Source of the DNA: Anaerolineaceae bacterium
Lineage (GTDB): Bacteria; Chloroflexota; Anaerolineae; Anaerolineales; UBA11657
Direction: 5' to 3'
DNA length: 64,000 bases
Assembly: GCA_003569365.1 (NCBI GenBank)
Contig: BGOS01000003.1
Span: 1 to 64,000, forward strand
Under the pieces are notes generated by a model, which was not told where the DNA came from, ran no database searches, and saw nothing but the letters and a program-made list of their open reading frames with translations. Within the stretch, counting starts at the first letter, position 1, and each line of letters opens with the position of its first letter. The position numbers and the translations under genes were made by a program. Positions 52,628 to 61,797 of the stretch are shown here, in pieces.

Positions 52628-54822
52628 TTTCGTTTCTTGCGAATATTGCGCTCCAGCTTGGAGGGCTCGGGAACTTCTGCGGCGGGGCGGGCAGTGCGCA
52701 GGGCAAGCAGCCGGTCCTGCACCGCCAGTGGTGTGGCGCCTTTTTGCGGTGTGTTGCGCTTGTACTGGCCGGTTGATTGCATGCTGCGGCTGGATGTGTT
52801 GTCCGCTAAATGCGCTTGCAGCACCGTGTCGCGCAGGTAGCGCTTGTGCGTGGCATCTTCGACGGGGAAGAGCAGCTCCACGCGCCGGTCCAGGCTGCGG
52901 GCCATTAAATCGGCGCTGCCAAGGTACACAGTTTCTTCACCACCGTTGAGGAAGTAGTAAATCCGACTATGTTCCAGAAAGCGCCCAAGCACGCTGGACA
53001 CACGAATGTTTTCGCTGATACCAGGCACGCCCGGCCGCAGGCAGCAGATGCCGCGCACCAACAAGTCCACTTGTACGCCGTTTTGCGATGCGGTGTACAG
53101 CTGCTGAATTATGGCCTGATCGGTAAGCGCATTGGTTTTGAAAATTAGATGCCCGCCGCGGCCGGCGCGCTGGTGCTCAATTTCCCGCGCTATCAATGCT
53201 GTCAGGCCACTGCGCATATTTACAGGCGCCACCAGTAGTTTGCGAAAGTTGTGCTGCTCGGCGTAGCCCGTGAGATAGTTGAACAGTTCAGAGGCATCGG
53301 CTCCCATCTCTTCGTCGCATGTAAAGAGTCCAAAGTCTTCGTACACCTGGGCAGTGCCGGCATTGTAGTTGCCGGTTCCAAGGTGCAGGTAACGCCGGAT
53401 GCGCTCGCCTTCGCGGCGCACCACCAGCACAATCTTGGAGTGGGTTTTGAGGCCCATCAGGCCGTAGGTAACATGCACGCCTTCATTTTCCAGCGTACGC
53501 GCCCAGCCAATGTTGCTGACTTCGTCAAAGCGCGCTTTCAACTCCACCAGTACGGCCACTTGCTTGTGGTTTGCTTGTGCATCCAGCAGCGCCTGCACCA
53601 CGGGCGAGTTGGAGCCCATGCGGTACATGGTTTGCTTGATGGCAAGCACGTCCGGGTCGGCGGCCGCTTCGCTAAAGAATTGCAGCACAGAGTGAAATGA
53701 GTCGTAGGGATGATGCACAAGCAGCGGCCCATGGGCCAGCACGCGGAACACGCTGGCGTCGCGCAGCACGGCCGGCATGCTGGGCACAAAGGTGGGGTAT
53801 TTCAGCGCTGGTTGTTCAAGGCCGGCGAGCGCTTCAATGTCGTGCAGGTCAAGCGCACTTTCAAAAGCATACGCATCGCTCGCGTCGACTTCGAGGTTTT
53901 CGAGCAGCAGCGCGCGCATCTGCTCAGACATGTTGTTGGCCAGGCACAGGCGCACCACATCCCCGAAGCGTCGCTCGCGCACGCTTTGTTCCATTGTTTC
54001 CAGCAGGTCGCCGGCTTCCAGCTCTTGGATGTGCATGTCTGCGTTGCGGGTTATGTGGAAGGCATGCGCACCAATGATTTCGGTGCCGGGGAAAAGCCGG
54101 CTGGCGTTCGCTGCTATCAACTGTTCCATCCAGACAAAGTGCTGTTCGGCGGATGGGCCGCTCGGTCGCGGTTGCGTCTCAGCCGGGTGCCGGAGTGGCA
54201 CGAGCCGTGGCAGCGTATCCGGTACCTTTACGCGCGCAAACTGGCGTTGGCCGTCGCGGCGGCGCACTTCCACTGCCAGGTTAAGGCTCAGGTTGGAGAT
54301 GTGCGGAAATGGATGGCCGGGATCGAATGCCAGCGGTGTCAAGACTGGGAAAACAATTTGCGAAAAGTAATCTTGTGCGCGCTGCATTTGTTCAGCGCTC
54401 AAGTCGGCGTAATCGTGAATGTAAATACGGCTGGCTGCCAGGAGCGGCAGCAGCTGCTGGCTGAAGCAGGTTTCGGCTTCGGCCATTAGGGCTGCAGCCT
54501 GCTTGCGGACTGCCGCTAGCTGCTGGCCCGGCGTCAATCCGTCCGCACCGGTTTCAGTTACGCCGGCTCCGATCTGCAGCATGAGTCCGCCGACGCGCAC
54601 CATAAAAAACTCATCCAGGTTTGAGGCCAGAATTGAAATAAAGCGCACACGCTCCAGTAACGGGTTGCGCGTGTCTTGCGCCTCGTCGAGCACGCGCCGC
54701 TGGAATTCCAACAGGCTTAGCTCGCGGTTAATGTACAGCGCCGGCGCGTCGAGATCCAAGTGGCCGTTCAACGCCAAGTTGTCGGCAGCCGGCGCCGGTG
54801 CAATTTGAAGTTCGGGGCTCAT
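52624..54822 (-). CDS. ppk1: Polyphosphate kinase 1
   Basis: 732 aa from ATG 54822 (MSPELQIAPAPAADNLALNG). Conserved PPK1 segments: YINRELSLLEFQRRVLDEA, VHHPYDSFHSVLQFF, RYLHLGTGNYNAGTAQVYED and EHSRIYYFLNGGEETVYLGS, with the two phosphorylatable His in the HLGTGNYN and EHSRIYYF regions. Makes polyphosphate from ATP. TATAAT on the minus strand ends seven bases before this ATG, so the operon transcript is probably leaderless; in-frame ATGs further upstream overlap the -10. Confidence 0.96.
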   Translation of the reverse strand: MSPELQIAPAPAADNLALNGHLDLDAPALYINRELSLLEFQRRVLDEAQDTRNPLLERVRFISILASNLDEFFMVRVGGLMLQIGAGVTETGADGLTPGQQLAAVRKQAAALMAEAETCFSQQLLPLLAASRIYIHDYADLSAEQMQRAQDYFSQIVFPVLTPLAFDPGHPFPHISNLSLNLAVEVRRRDGQRQFARVKVPDTLPRLVPLRHPAETQPRPSGPSAEQHFVWMEQLIAANASRLFPGTEIIGAHAFHITRNADMHIQELEAGDLLETMEQSVRERRFGDVVRLCLANNMSEQMRALLLENLEVDASDAYAFESALDLHDIEALAGLEQPALKYPTFVPSMPAVLRDASVFRVLAHGPLLVHHPYDSFHSVLQFFSEAAADPDVLAIKQTMYRMGSNSPVVQALLDAQANHKQVAVLVELKARFDEVSNIGWARTLENEGVHVTYGLMGLKTHSKIVLVVRREGERIRRYLHLGTGNYNAGTAQVYEDFGLFTCDEEMGADASELFNYLTGYAEQHNFRKLLVAPVNMRSGLTALIAREIEHQRAGRGGHLIFKTNALTDQAIIQQLYTASQNGVQVDLLVRGICCLRPGVPGISENIRVSSVLGRFLEHSRIYYFLNGGEETVYLGSADLMARSLDRRVELLFPVEDATHKRYLRDTVLQAHLADNTSSRSMQSTGQYKRNTPQKGATPLAVQDRLLALRTARPAAEVPEPSKLERNIRKKRK

Positions 54823-54829
54823 CGCAAAC

Positions 54830-54835
54830 ATTATA
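54830..54835 (-). promoter_or_regulatory. -10 box (TATAAT) of the polyphosphate operon
   Basis: TATAAT on the minus strand, seven bases before ATG 54822. No ribosome site between them. Confidence 0.6.
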
Positions 54836-55004
54836 ACCATGCAAGAAATCTGCCGCGCCTGAACGGCCGGTAGCCGGGTTAAAACTTCAATAAATTTATC
54901 GTGGGCTGGCGGGGAGCGGGGCTTTAAAGGCGGTCTGGCAGCGTTGCCTCTGGTTTTCGGCAGGTCTAATGCGCGCTTGCGGGCGGGCGTGCGGCTGGGT
55001 ATTT

Positions 55005-55934
55005 TTAGCGGTGCAACCGTGGATCAAGTGCATCGCGCAGCCCGTCCCCAATTAAATTGAAGGACAGCACGGTTACCATGATGGCAATACCAGGGAAGAG
55101 CACCAAGTGCGGTGCATTGAAGACGCTGTTGCGTTCTTCACCAAGCATCAGGCCCCATTCGGGAATTGGAAACTCTGCGCCAAGCCCCAGAAAACTCAGC
55201 GCTGCGGCGGACAGAATTGCACCTGCAATACCCAGTGTGCCGGCCACAATCAGCGGGGTTAGCGAGCTGGGCAGTACGCGCGCAAACAGCAGCCGCATGC
55301 GGGATGCGCCAAGCGCACGCGATGCCGTCACAAAGTCATGGTCCTTTACCGAAACTACTCCTGCGCGCACGACGCGGGCGTACACGGGTATTTCTGTGAT
55401 CGCTATCGCCAGTAGTGAATTTATGAGGCCCGGGCCCAGCACTGCCACAATTGAGATTGCCAACAGCAGGCTGGGGAACGCCATCAGGATATCCAAGGTG
55501 CGCATGATCAGGTCATCCGGCCAGCCGCCGAGGAACCCGGCCAGTGCGCCCAGCAAACCACCCACCAAAATTGCAACCGAGACAGTGGTGATGCCTACTT
55601 GCAGAGACAGGCGCGAGCCGTACACCACGCGTGAAAATAAATCGCGGTTGTTGCCGTCGATGCCCATCAAATGCTGCGGTTCGCCGGCTGCGCAGCCCAG
55701 CATGTGAATGCAGGGCGTGCTGCGCCGCACAACATTCTCCAGCGGCAGCAGCGGGTCGAAGGGTGCGATGCGGTCCGCAAACAGGGCGGTCAATGTCAGC
55801 ATCAACAGCATCACAAAACCCACTTGCGCGGAGCGGTGGTGCCGCAGCCTTCTCAGCGCGAGGCGCGCCGGCGATTCGTCGGCAATAGTCTGGCTGGCGA
55901 CGAGTGGTAATTCTGTGGTGGTGGCAGCACTCAT
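55005..55934 (-). CDS. Peptide-type ABC transporter permease (DppC/OppC family)
   Basis: 309 aa, six membrane helices. The N-terminal OppC segment is ALRRLRHHRSAQVGFVMLLM. The BPD motif is AITEIPVYARVVRAGVVSVK, then FVTASRALGASRMRLLFARVLPSSLTP (the EAA-type loop). The periplasmic loop has two Cys (TPCIHMLGCAAG). It forms the membrane pore with the DppB-like protein encoded four bases upstream. No ATPase gene is adjacent. Confidence 0.94.
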   Translation of the reverse strand: MSAATTTELPLVASQTIADESPARLALRRLRHHRSAQVGFVMLLMLTLTALFADRIAPFDPLLPLENVVRRSTPCIHMLGCAAGEPQHLMGIDGNNRDLFSRVVYGSRLSLQVGITTVSVAILVGGLLGALAGFLGGWPDDLIMRTLDILMAFPSLLLAISIVAVLGPGLINSLLAIAITEIPVYARVVRAGVVSVKDHDFVTASRALGASRMRLLFARVLPSSLTPLIVAGTLGIAGAILSAAALSFLGLGAEFPIPEWGLMLGEERNSVFNAPHLVLFPGIAIMVTVLSFNLIGDGLRDALDPRLHR

Positions 55935-55938
55935 GGTT

Positions 55939-57015
55939 TTACTTTAGGCGGATGCGCGGGTCTAAGTAGGCGTAGGAAATGTCCACAATTAAGTTTGTGA
56001 ACACGAATATCACCGCGACCAGCACAGAGAACCCCTGTATGATCGGATAGTCACGCGAAAGAATTGCCTCGACTGCGCGCGAGCCGACACCGGGCAGCCC
56101 GAAAATTGTTTCGGTGAGTACAGCGCCAGACAGCAGGCCGCCAATTTGCAGTCCGATGATTGTAACGATCGGGATCAGGGCGTTGCGCAGGCCGTGGTGA
56201 TAAATTACCAGCCGCTCGCGCAGTCCTTTAGAGCGTGCGGTCCGCACGTAGTCCTCGCCAAGCACGTCTAGCAGGCTGGAGCGCGTCATGCGTGCAATTA
56301 CAGACAGCGAAATTGTGCCAACCGCCAACGCCGGCAGGATCAAGTGCCAAAGCGCATCCTTGAGCAGCTTTGTGTTGCCGGTCAGGAGCGCGTTGAGGAT
56401 GGCGGAGTTGGAGACCAGCAGGAGCATAAAGCGCTGGAAGCCCTTGAGGTTTTGCAGTCCCCAAAGTTTTGCAAGCGGCACAATTGATACGCCCGGGGAC
56501 AGGCGCGAGGAAGGCGGAATGAAGAACGGCGTGTCTTTGAGAGTAAGAGAAAAAAAGTAGGCCAGCAGCAGCCCAAGCCAAAAGATGGGCATCGACACGC
56601 CGATGTTGGCGAAGACCATGGTGGCGGTGTCGGCTGTGCTGTTGCGATTAAGGGCGGCGACCACGCCGAGCAGAATGCCGAAGGTTGATGCAAACACTGT
56701 TGCGAGCACAGTCAGCTCGATGGTCAGCGGCAGGCGTTCGGCAATCACATCGGATACCGGGCGGCGATCGCGGATGGTGGTGCCAAAATCACCCTGCGCC
56801 ACATTCAGCATGTAGCGCACAAATTGTTCCGGAATACTCTTGTCCAGCCCATAGTGCTGTTTGAAGATTTTGCACTTCGCTTTGGTTGCTTTTTCGCCCA
56901 GCATCACGTCACATGGATCGCCGGGAATCATGCGGGTAATGGTGAAGGTAACCACAAGGATTCCGATCAGTACGGGAAACAGCAGTAGCAGCCGGCGGGC
57001 GATAAAAGATGACAT
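55939..57015 (-). CDS. Peptide-type ABC transporter permease (DppB/OppB family)
   Basis: 358 aa. Starts FIARRLLLLFPVLIGILVVTF, the classic DppB opening, then TRMIPGDPCDVMLG, DFGTTIRDRRPVSDVI and YVRTARSKGLRERLVIYHHG (cytoplasmic EAA loop). An insertion (CKIFKQHYGLDKS) contains Cys. A terminator lies between this gene and the binding-protein gene, and TAAAAT (57055-57050, minus) may give it its own promoter. Confidence 0.94.
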   Translation of the reverse strand: MSSFIARRLLLLFPVLIGILVVTFTITRMIPGDPCDVMLGEKATKAKCKIFKQHYGLDKSIPEQFVRYMLNVAQGDFGTTIRDRRPVSDVIAERLPLTIELTVLATVFASTFGILLGVVAALNRNSTADTATMVFANIGVSMPIFWLGLLLAYFFSLTLKDTPFFIPPSSRLSPGVSIVPLAKLWGLQNLKGFQRFMLLLVSNSAILNALLTGNTKLLKDALWHLILPALAVGTISLSVIARMTRSSLLDVLGEDYVRTARSKGLRERLVIYHHGLRNALIPIVTIIGLQIGGLLSGAVLTETIFGLPGVGSRAVEAILSRDYPIIQGFSVLVAVIFVFTNLIVDISYAYLDPRIRLK

Positions 57016-57104
57016 GCGGATGCGGAACCAAGAGCGCTGGAGAATTTGTATTTTACCGCAGCGGCATGCGCTGCTGGCAGATGATGTGCGCAGGGTTATT
57101 AAAT

Positions 57105-57137
57105 AAAAGCAGGATGGGGTGTGCCCATCCTGCTTTT
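57105..57137 (-). terminator. Intrinsic terminator between the binding protein and permease genes
   Basis: AAAAGCAGGATGGG pairs with CCCATCCTGCTTTT (14-bp stem, five-base loop), with T-rich sequence after it on the minus strand. It should reduce permease expression relative to the binding protein. Confidence 0.9.
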
Positions 57138-57157
57138 AGATTGAAGCAGTTCGCCGC

Positions 57158-60031
57158 CTACTCTGCGGGCTGGTTTAGGCCCTTCGGACCGAAGAAGTCC
57201 AGCCAGTACTGGTACACCCCGGTGTTGCCCTTGCGGAGCTCGTTGTTAAAGTCCCACATGCGCGCATAGCTGGCAACAACATCATTGCTGTCAAGCGTTG
57301 CATCATTGGAGAACTTGACACCGGCCCGGAGGGTGCAGGTCCACTCGGTGGCTTCGGCGTTGCCCGTGCACTTCTCAGCTAACGCTGGTTGAAGTATGGC
57401 AGTGCCGAACTTGAACGAGTAGAGCGTGTCAAAAATCTGCTGGCAGGCATTGATCGAGGAACCATCCGTCTCATCGGCACAGTCGAGTGAAACTGGTTCG
57501 CCATCCTGAGAATATACAAGTTGGCCAGTCGCTGTGGTCATTTCCTGATAGTTCTCATTGTAGGGACCAATCACCACGTTGCCTACTTTGCTGTTGAAAG
57601 CAAGCGCGGTCACGCCGTTTGCGATGGTGGTCATTGGTACGTGCTGGTCAACCAGAGCGTTGACCGTGTCGTATAGCTTTTGGCGGGCAACCGGATCGGA
57701 AAGCTTGGCGGCCTGTGCGATTGGGTCCATGATGTCCTTCCACGGTTCGCCAAAGCCCTTCGAGCTCCCCATAAGGAAGACGTCATACCAGTTGGTGGCG
57801 TCGGGGTAGTCCTCGCTCCAGCCAAGGAAGTACATGGCACGCTCGCCGGCGCGTACTGCTGGCAGGTAAGCTGCCCATTCTTCCATTCCAATTTTGGCAT
57901 TGATGCCGATGGCTTTCAGTTGCGCCTGCACATCCTGCGCAATTTTGCTGGGCTGCGGAAAGTAAGGGCGGGTGCGTTCTGCATAAGACAGCAGCACTTC
58001 CTGCTTGAAGTCAAAGCCCGCGTCTACCAGCATCTGCTTGGCTTTCTTGGGGTCGTAGCCCGGGCCCGCATAACTGGCCGAGTAGCCCGGCGTTACGCCA
58101 GCGGGCACAAACTGCGTGGCCGCCACTGCACCGGCCGGGTAGAAGTTCTTGACGATTCGTTCTTTGTCAATTGCCATCGCAAAGGCCTGGCGCACAACTT
58201 CGTTGTCAAACGGTTTCATGTTGTTGTTGAAACCCAGGTAAAGAAAGTTGTTGAACTTCCGGGGATACAGCGTCAAGTTCTTGTCGGCGGCGACCGTCTT
58301 GTAATCATCCGTTGCAACGCCGGCAATACCGTCGACGTTTCCAGACTGCAAATCCAGCAGGCGCGCCGCTGCCTCTTTGCCCCATTTCAGGATGAACTTG
58401 GAGTTGGTCGGTTTGGTGCCCCAGTAATTGGGGTTGGGCACAAATGTGATGTGATCACCCCGCACCCATTCCTCAACCATGTACGGGCCGGTTCCCACCG
58501 GGTTGTCGTTGATCTTGGCGGCATCTCCGCCGGTTTCTTTCAGATAGTCATAGTCAAGCACTGGAAATGCCATGAGCGACATCTTCGACAAGAAAGCCGG
58601 GTCGGGCGCGCACATTGTGAACTTCACCGTCAAGTCGTCGACGGCTTCCATGGATTTCATGTTGCCGCCATAGTTGCAATCGGGTGCCATCACTGCCAAG
58701 CCCGGGGCTTTGTAAGCAGCGGCGGTTACCCCTGTCGCGCCAAGCTCGCTTGTGGCTTCCACCAGCGAGTTTTTGAGGACCTCACCATCGAGGTCGCTCG
58801 AAAACACATTCAGCGCATTGCCATACAGGGCCATAAAAGGCTCCGGGGCCGCGGCGCCATGCACAATGCTTGGAGCCAGCTTGTCAGTTCCAAAGCTCGT
58901 GATGGAATATTTGAGATATTCGTCATACAGGCTTACGTCTGCGTCGGTGCGTGCCGGAATGGAGCCTTTCTTTGGATTGAAGGCATCCTGCCCTTCCCGT
59001 GAGCCGGCGACTGCCAGCCAGGCTTTTGCTTCTTCCGGATGCGGAGCGCCTTTGGCCAGGCCAAAGCTGTCGCTCAGCCACATGAATACGCCGGCGTTGC
59101 CGGGTGCAGCCGCGTAACCATAGTCAGTGCCAACTTTGGCGCCTTTGCTGAGCATATAACCGTGCGCCCAATCGCCCATGATGGTCATGGCCGCTTTGCC
59201 TTCGAGCACCATGTCTGCCGCAGTAGACCAGCCGATCGATGCGCGATCTTCATTGGAATAAGACAGCATCTTGGCAAGCGTGCCGATGCTCTTGTCAAGG
59301 CGCGCGTCGCCCCACAGGGCTGCATCGCCCCCCATCAACTTTACATAGTCGTCCTGGCCATAGGTGGACAGCAGCACGCTTTCAAACAAGTGCGGTGCTT
59401 CAAACTTGTCCGCGCCACCCACGGCCAACGGAATAATTCCCGCGGCTTTGAGCTTGGAAGCTGCTGCAAAAAACTCGTCCATCGTGGCAGGCGCAGCGAT
59501 GCCGTTGTCGGCCAGCACCTTCATGTTGAACCACAGCACATTGGAGCGGTGAATGTTCACCGGCACAGAGTAGATTTCGCCTTTGTAGGTGATTTGGTCC
59601 AGCAACAGTTGCGGCATATTTTTGTCGAAGCCCTGCTCTTTGAAGAAAGCAGTCAGTGGCTCCATCTGGCCGGCATCCACATATTGGGTCAGCTCTTTGC
59701 CCGCGTGTACCTGCCACGTGTCCGGTGGCTGGCCGCCCTGCAGGCGCGTCTTCAATACGGTTTTGGCGTTGGTGCCAGCGCCACCAGCCACGGTGGCATT
59801 CACAATCTCAACTCCCGGATTCTTCTCGCTGAAAATCTCGAACATCGCGTTCAGACCGTCGGCTTCGCCGCCGTTCGTCCACCAGCTGAAGATTTCCATC
59901 TGCCGCGCTTCGGGGGCGGGTGCCTCTGCAGCAGGCGCTGGCGCCTGCGTTGCCGGGGCGGCACATGCGCCCAGTAGCATTGCAGCAACTGCCAACGAAC
60001 TCAGTATTCGGTTTGTTGTCTGATGTCTCAT
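57158..60031 (-). CDS. Chimeric solute-binding lipoprotein (family 1 fused to family 5)
   Basis: 957 aa, about twice the normal size. The lipoprotein signal is VAAMLLGACAAP. Residues 45-435 are a sugar-type (SBP family 1) protein: MEIFSWWTNGGEADGL, GGQPPDTWQVHAGKELTQYV and ASIGWSTAADMVLEGKAAMT. Residues 445-957 are a peptide-type (family 5) protein: NPVGTGPYMVEEWVRGDHIT, VRQAFAMAIDKERIV and YDPKKAKQMLVDAG. The final 121 residues (QIFDTLYSFKFGTAILQPAL, LRAGVKFSNDATLDSNDVV) are what normally lies at the start of a family 5 protein, so the order is permuted. The junction is near 58714. GAGGAG precedes ATG 60031. The downstream permeases are peptide-type. Confidence 0.88.
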   Translation of the reverse strand: MRHQTTNRILSSLAVAAMLLGACAAPATQAPAPAAEAPAPEARQMEIFSWWTNGGEADGLNAMFEIFSEKNPGVEIVNATVAGGAGTNAKTVLKTRLQGGQPPDTWQVHAGKELTQYVDAGQMEPLTAFFKEQGFDKNMPQLLLDQITYKGEIYSVPVNIHRSNVLWFNMKVLADNGIAAPATMDEFFAAASKLKAAGIIPLAVGGADKFEAPHLFESVLLSTYGQDDYVKLMGGDAALWGDARLDKSIGTLAKMLSYSNEDRASIGWSTAADMVLEGKAAMTIMGDWAHGYMLSKGAKVGTDYGYAAAPGNAGVFMWLSDSFGLAKGAPHPEEAKAWLAVAGSREGQDAFNPKKGSIPARTDADVSLYDEYLKYSITSFGTDKLAPSIVHGAAAPEPFMALYGNALNVFSSDLDGEVLKNSLVEATSELGATGVTAAAYKAPGLAVMAPDCNYGGNMKSMEAVDDLTVKFTMCAPDPAFLSKMSLMAFPVLDYDYLKETGGDAAKINDNPVGTGPYMVEEWVRGDHITFVPNPNYWGTKPTNSKFILKWGKEAAARLLDLQSGNVDGIAGVATDDYKTVAADKNLTLYPRKFNNFLYLGFNNNMKPFDNEVVRQAFAMAIDKERIVKNFYPAGAVAATQFVPAGVTPGYSASYAGPGYDPKKAKQMLVDAGFDFKQEVLLSYAERTRPYFPQPSKIAQDVQAQLKAIGINAKIGMEEWAAYLPAVRAGERAMYFLGWSEDYPDATNWYDVFLMGSSKGFGEPWKDIMDPIAQAAKLSDPVARQKLYDTVNALVDQHVPMTTIANGVTALAFNSKVGNVVIGPYNENYQEMTTATGQLVYSQDGEPVSLDCADETDGSSINACQQIFDTLYSFKFGTAILQPALAEKCTGNAEATEWTCTLRAGVKFSNDATLDSNDVVASYARMWDFNNELRKGNTGVYQYWLDFFGPKGLNQPAE

Positions 60032-60199
60032 TACTAGTTTCTCCTCTTCCTAATTAGAATGGTCGTGAAATATCAAAGTACACAGCGCGGGGTATTTGGG
60101 GATTGCTTTAAGTTGGATCTCCTGAATGCCTAAAAGAAATTCTGATAAAGTGTACCACTATTGCGGCGCCCCGATTAGTCGAGGCTGAACGGCGCCTAA

Positions 60200-60913
60200 T
60201 TAAAGCACTCCAAGGTAGGCTTTCTGCACGCTCTCGTTTTCGCGCAGCGCCGCAGCTTTGTCGGTCAAAATTATTTCGCCGGTTTGCAGCACGTACCCGC
60301 GGTCGGCAACCTGCAATGCCATGCGTGCGTTCTGCTCCACCAGCAGGATGGTGGTGCCCAGTGCATGCAGCTTGCGGATGGTGTCAAAGATACTGTCCAC
60401 CAATACTGGCGCGAGTCCCATGGAAGGTTCGTCCAGCAGCAGCACTTTGGGCTTCGCCATTAGCGCGCGTCCCATTGCCAGCATCTGTTGTTCACCGCCG
60501 CTCAGTGTGCCCGCCAGCTGGCCCTCGCGCTCTTTCAGCCGCGGGAACAGGGTGAACACTTGCTCAAGCGATTGCGCAATCTCGCTGCGCAGCGGGCGCG
60601 TGAAGGCGCCCATCTCCAAGTTTTCGGCCACGGTGAGCCGCCCAAAAACGCGCCGGCCCTCCGGGACTTGCACGACACCTTTGGCCACAATCTCGTGCGC
60701 TTTGAAGTTGCTCAGGTCTTCGTTGTATAACCGGATGCTGCCGCGCCGCGGCTGCAGCAGGCCGCTGATAGTGTTAAGGGTGGTGGATTTACCCGCGCCG
60801 TTGCCGCCAATCAGCGTCACAATTTCTCCCTCTTCCACAGAAAGGGAAACACCCCGGAGCGCGTGAATTTCACCGTAATAGGTGTGGATGTTTTCCAGTA
60901 CAAGAATAGACAT
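60200..60913 (-). CDS. livF: Branched-chain amino acid-type ABC transporter ATPase LivF
   Basis: 237 aa. Walker A GGNGAGKSTT, signature TLSGGEQQMLAMGRALM, Walker B LLLDEPSMGLAP and H-loop region ILLVEQNARMAL. The start ILVLENIHTYYGEIHALRG is typical LivF. Pairs with LivG under LivH/LivM. Last gene of the leftward liv set. Confidence 0.96.
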   Translation of the reverse strand: MSILVLENIHTYYGEIHALRGVSLSVEEGEIVTLIGGNGAGKSTTLNTISGLLQPRRGSIRLYNEDLSNFKAHEIVAKGVVQVPEGRRVFGRLTVAENLEMGAFTRPLRSEIAQSLEQVFTLFPRLKEREGQLAGTLSGGEQQMLAMGRALMAKPKVLLLDEPSMGLAPVLVDSIFDTIRKLHALGTTILLVEQNARMALQVADRGYVLQTGEIILTDKAAALRENESVQKAYLGVL

Positions 60914-60936
60914 TGGGGTTTGGTTGCCTTGGCGCG

Positions 60937-61755
60937 CTAGCTGGCAGCGGTGGCCGGGATTGAGCCGGCGGTGCGGTGGTCTTCGGCGGCGCCGCCGCGG
61001 CCCAGGTAAGCCTCGATCACGCGCGGGTTGTTTTGGATTTCAGCCGGATTGCCTTCAGCAATCTTTTCCCCGTAATCAAGCACGGCAATGCGCTCCGAGA
61101 TACCCATCACAACGCGCATGTGATGCTCGATTAGCAGGATGGTTATTTGCAGTTCGTCGCGCAGGCGGCGGATGAAGCCCTTCATGTCTTCTGCCTCGCG
61201 CGGGTTCATTCCGGCAGTTGGTTCATCCAGCAGCAGCAATTTTGGCTTGGTTGCCAGCGCGCGCGCAATTTCAAGGCGGCGTTGATCACCGTACGGCAGG
61301 TTCTTGGAAAGAAAGTCGCCTTTGCCGGTGAGCGCCACAAACTGCAGCAGGCGCTTTGCTTCCGCCACGGCGGCAGCCTCTTCCGCCCGCATCGCCTTAG
61401 TATGAAGGATGGACCCTACGAGCCCGGCAGAGAGATGGATGTGCTGGCCGACCAGTACATTTTCAAGCGCGGTCATGTTGGCGAACAAGCGGATGTTCTG
61501 GTAGGTGCGCGCTATGCCAAGCTTGGTAATTTGGTCTGGGCTTTTGCCCGCTATCGATTGCCCCTGAAAAAGAATGTCGCCGCCATCCGGTTTGTAGAAT
61601 CCGGTGACGCAGTTGAAAAAAGTTGTCTTGCCGGCGCCATTGGGCCCGATAACACTGAAGATGGACTTGTCCTCGATTTCAAGCTCAAGGTCTTTGACCG
61701 CCATCAAGCCGCCGAAGCGCTTGACGACTGTTTGCGCAACGAGTATTTTGCTCAT
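60937..61755 (-). CDS. livG: Branched-chain amino acid-type ABC transporter ATPase LivG
   Basis: 272 aa. Walker A GPNGAGKTTFFNCVTG, Walker B LLLDEPTAGMNPREAEDM and ILLIEHHMRVVMG. The signature region reads LPYGDQRRLEIARALA, the usual LivG variant. The C-terminal NPRVIEAYLGRG tail is typical. 23 bases before livF. Confidence 0.96.
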   Translation of the reverse strand: MSKILVAQTVVKRFGGLMAVKDLELEIEDKSIFSVIGPNGAGKTTFFNCVTGFYKPDGGDILFQGQSIAGKSPDQITKLGIARTYQNIRLFANMTALENVLVGQHIHLSAGLVGSILHTKAMRAEEAAAVAEAKRLLQFVALTGKGDFLSKNLPYGDQRRLEIARALATKPKLLLLDEPTAGMNPREAEDMKGFIRRLRDELQITILLIEHHMRVVMGISERIAVLDYGEKIAEGNPAEIQNNPRVIEAYLGRGGAAEDHRTAGSIPATAAS

Positions 61756-61797
61756 TTGGGATTGTTAAATTTTGGCGCTGCCAAGTGCATGGCCGGT

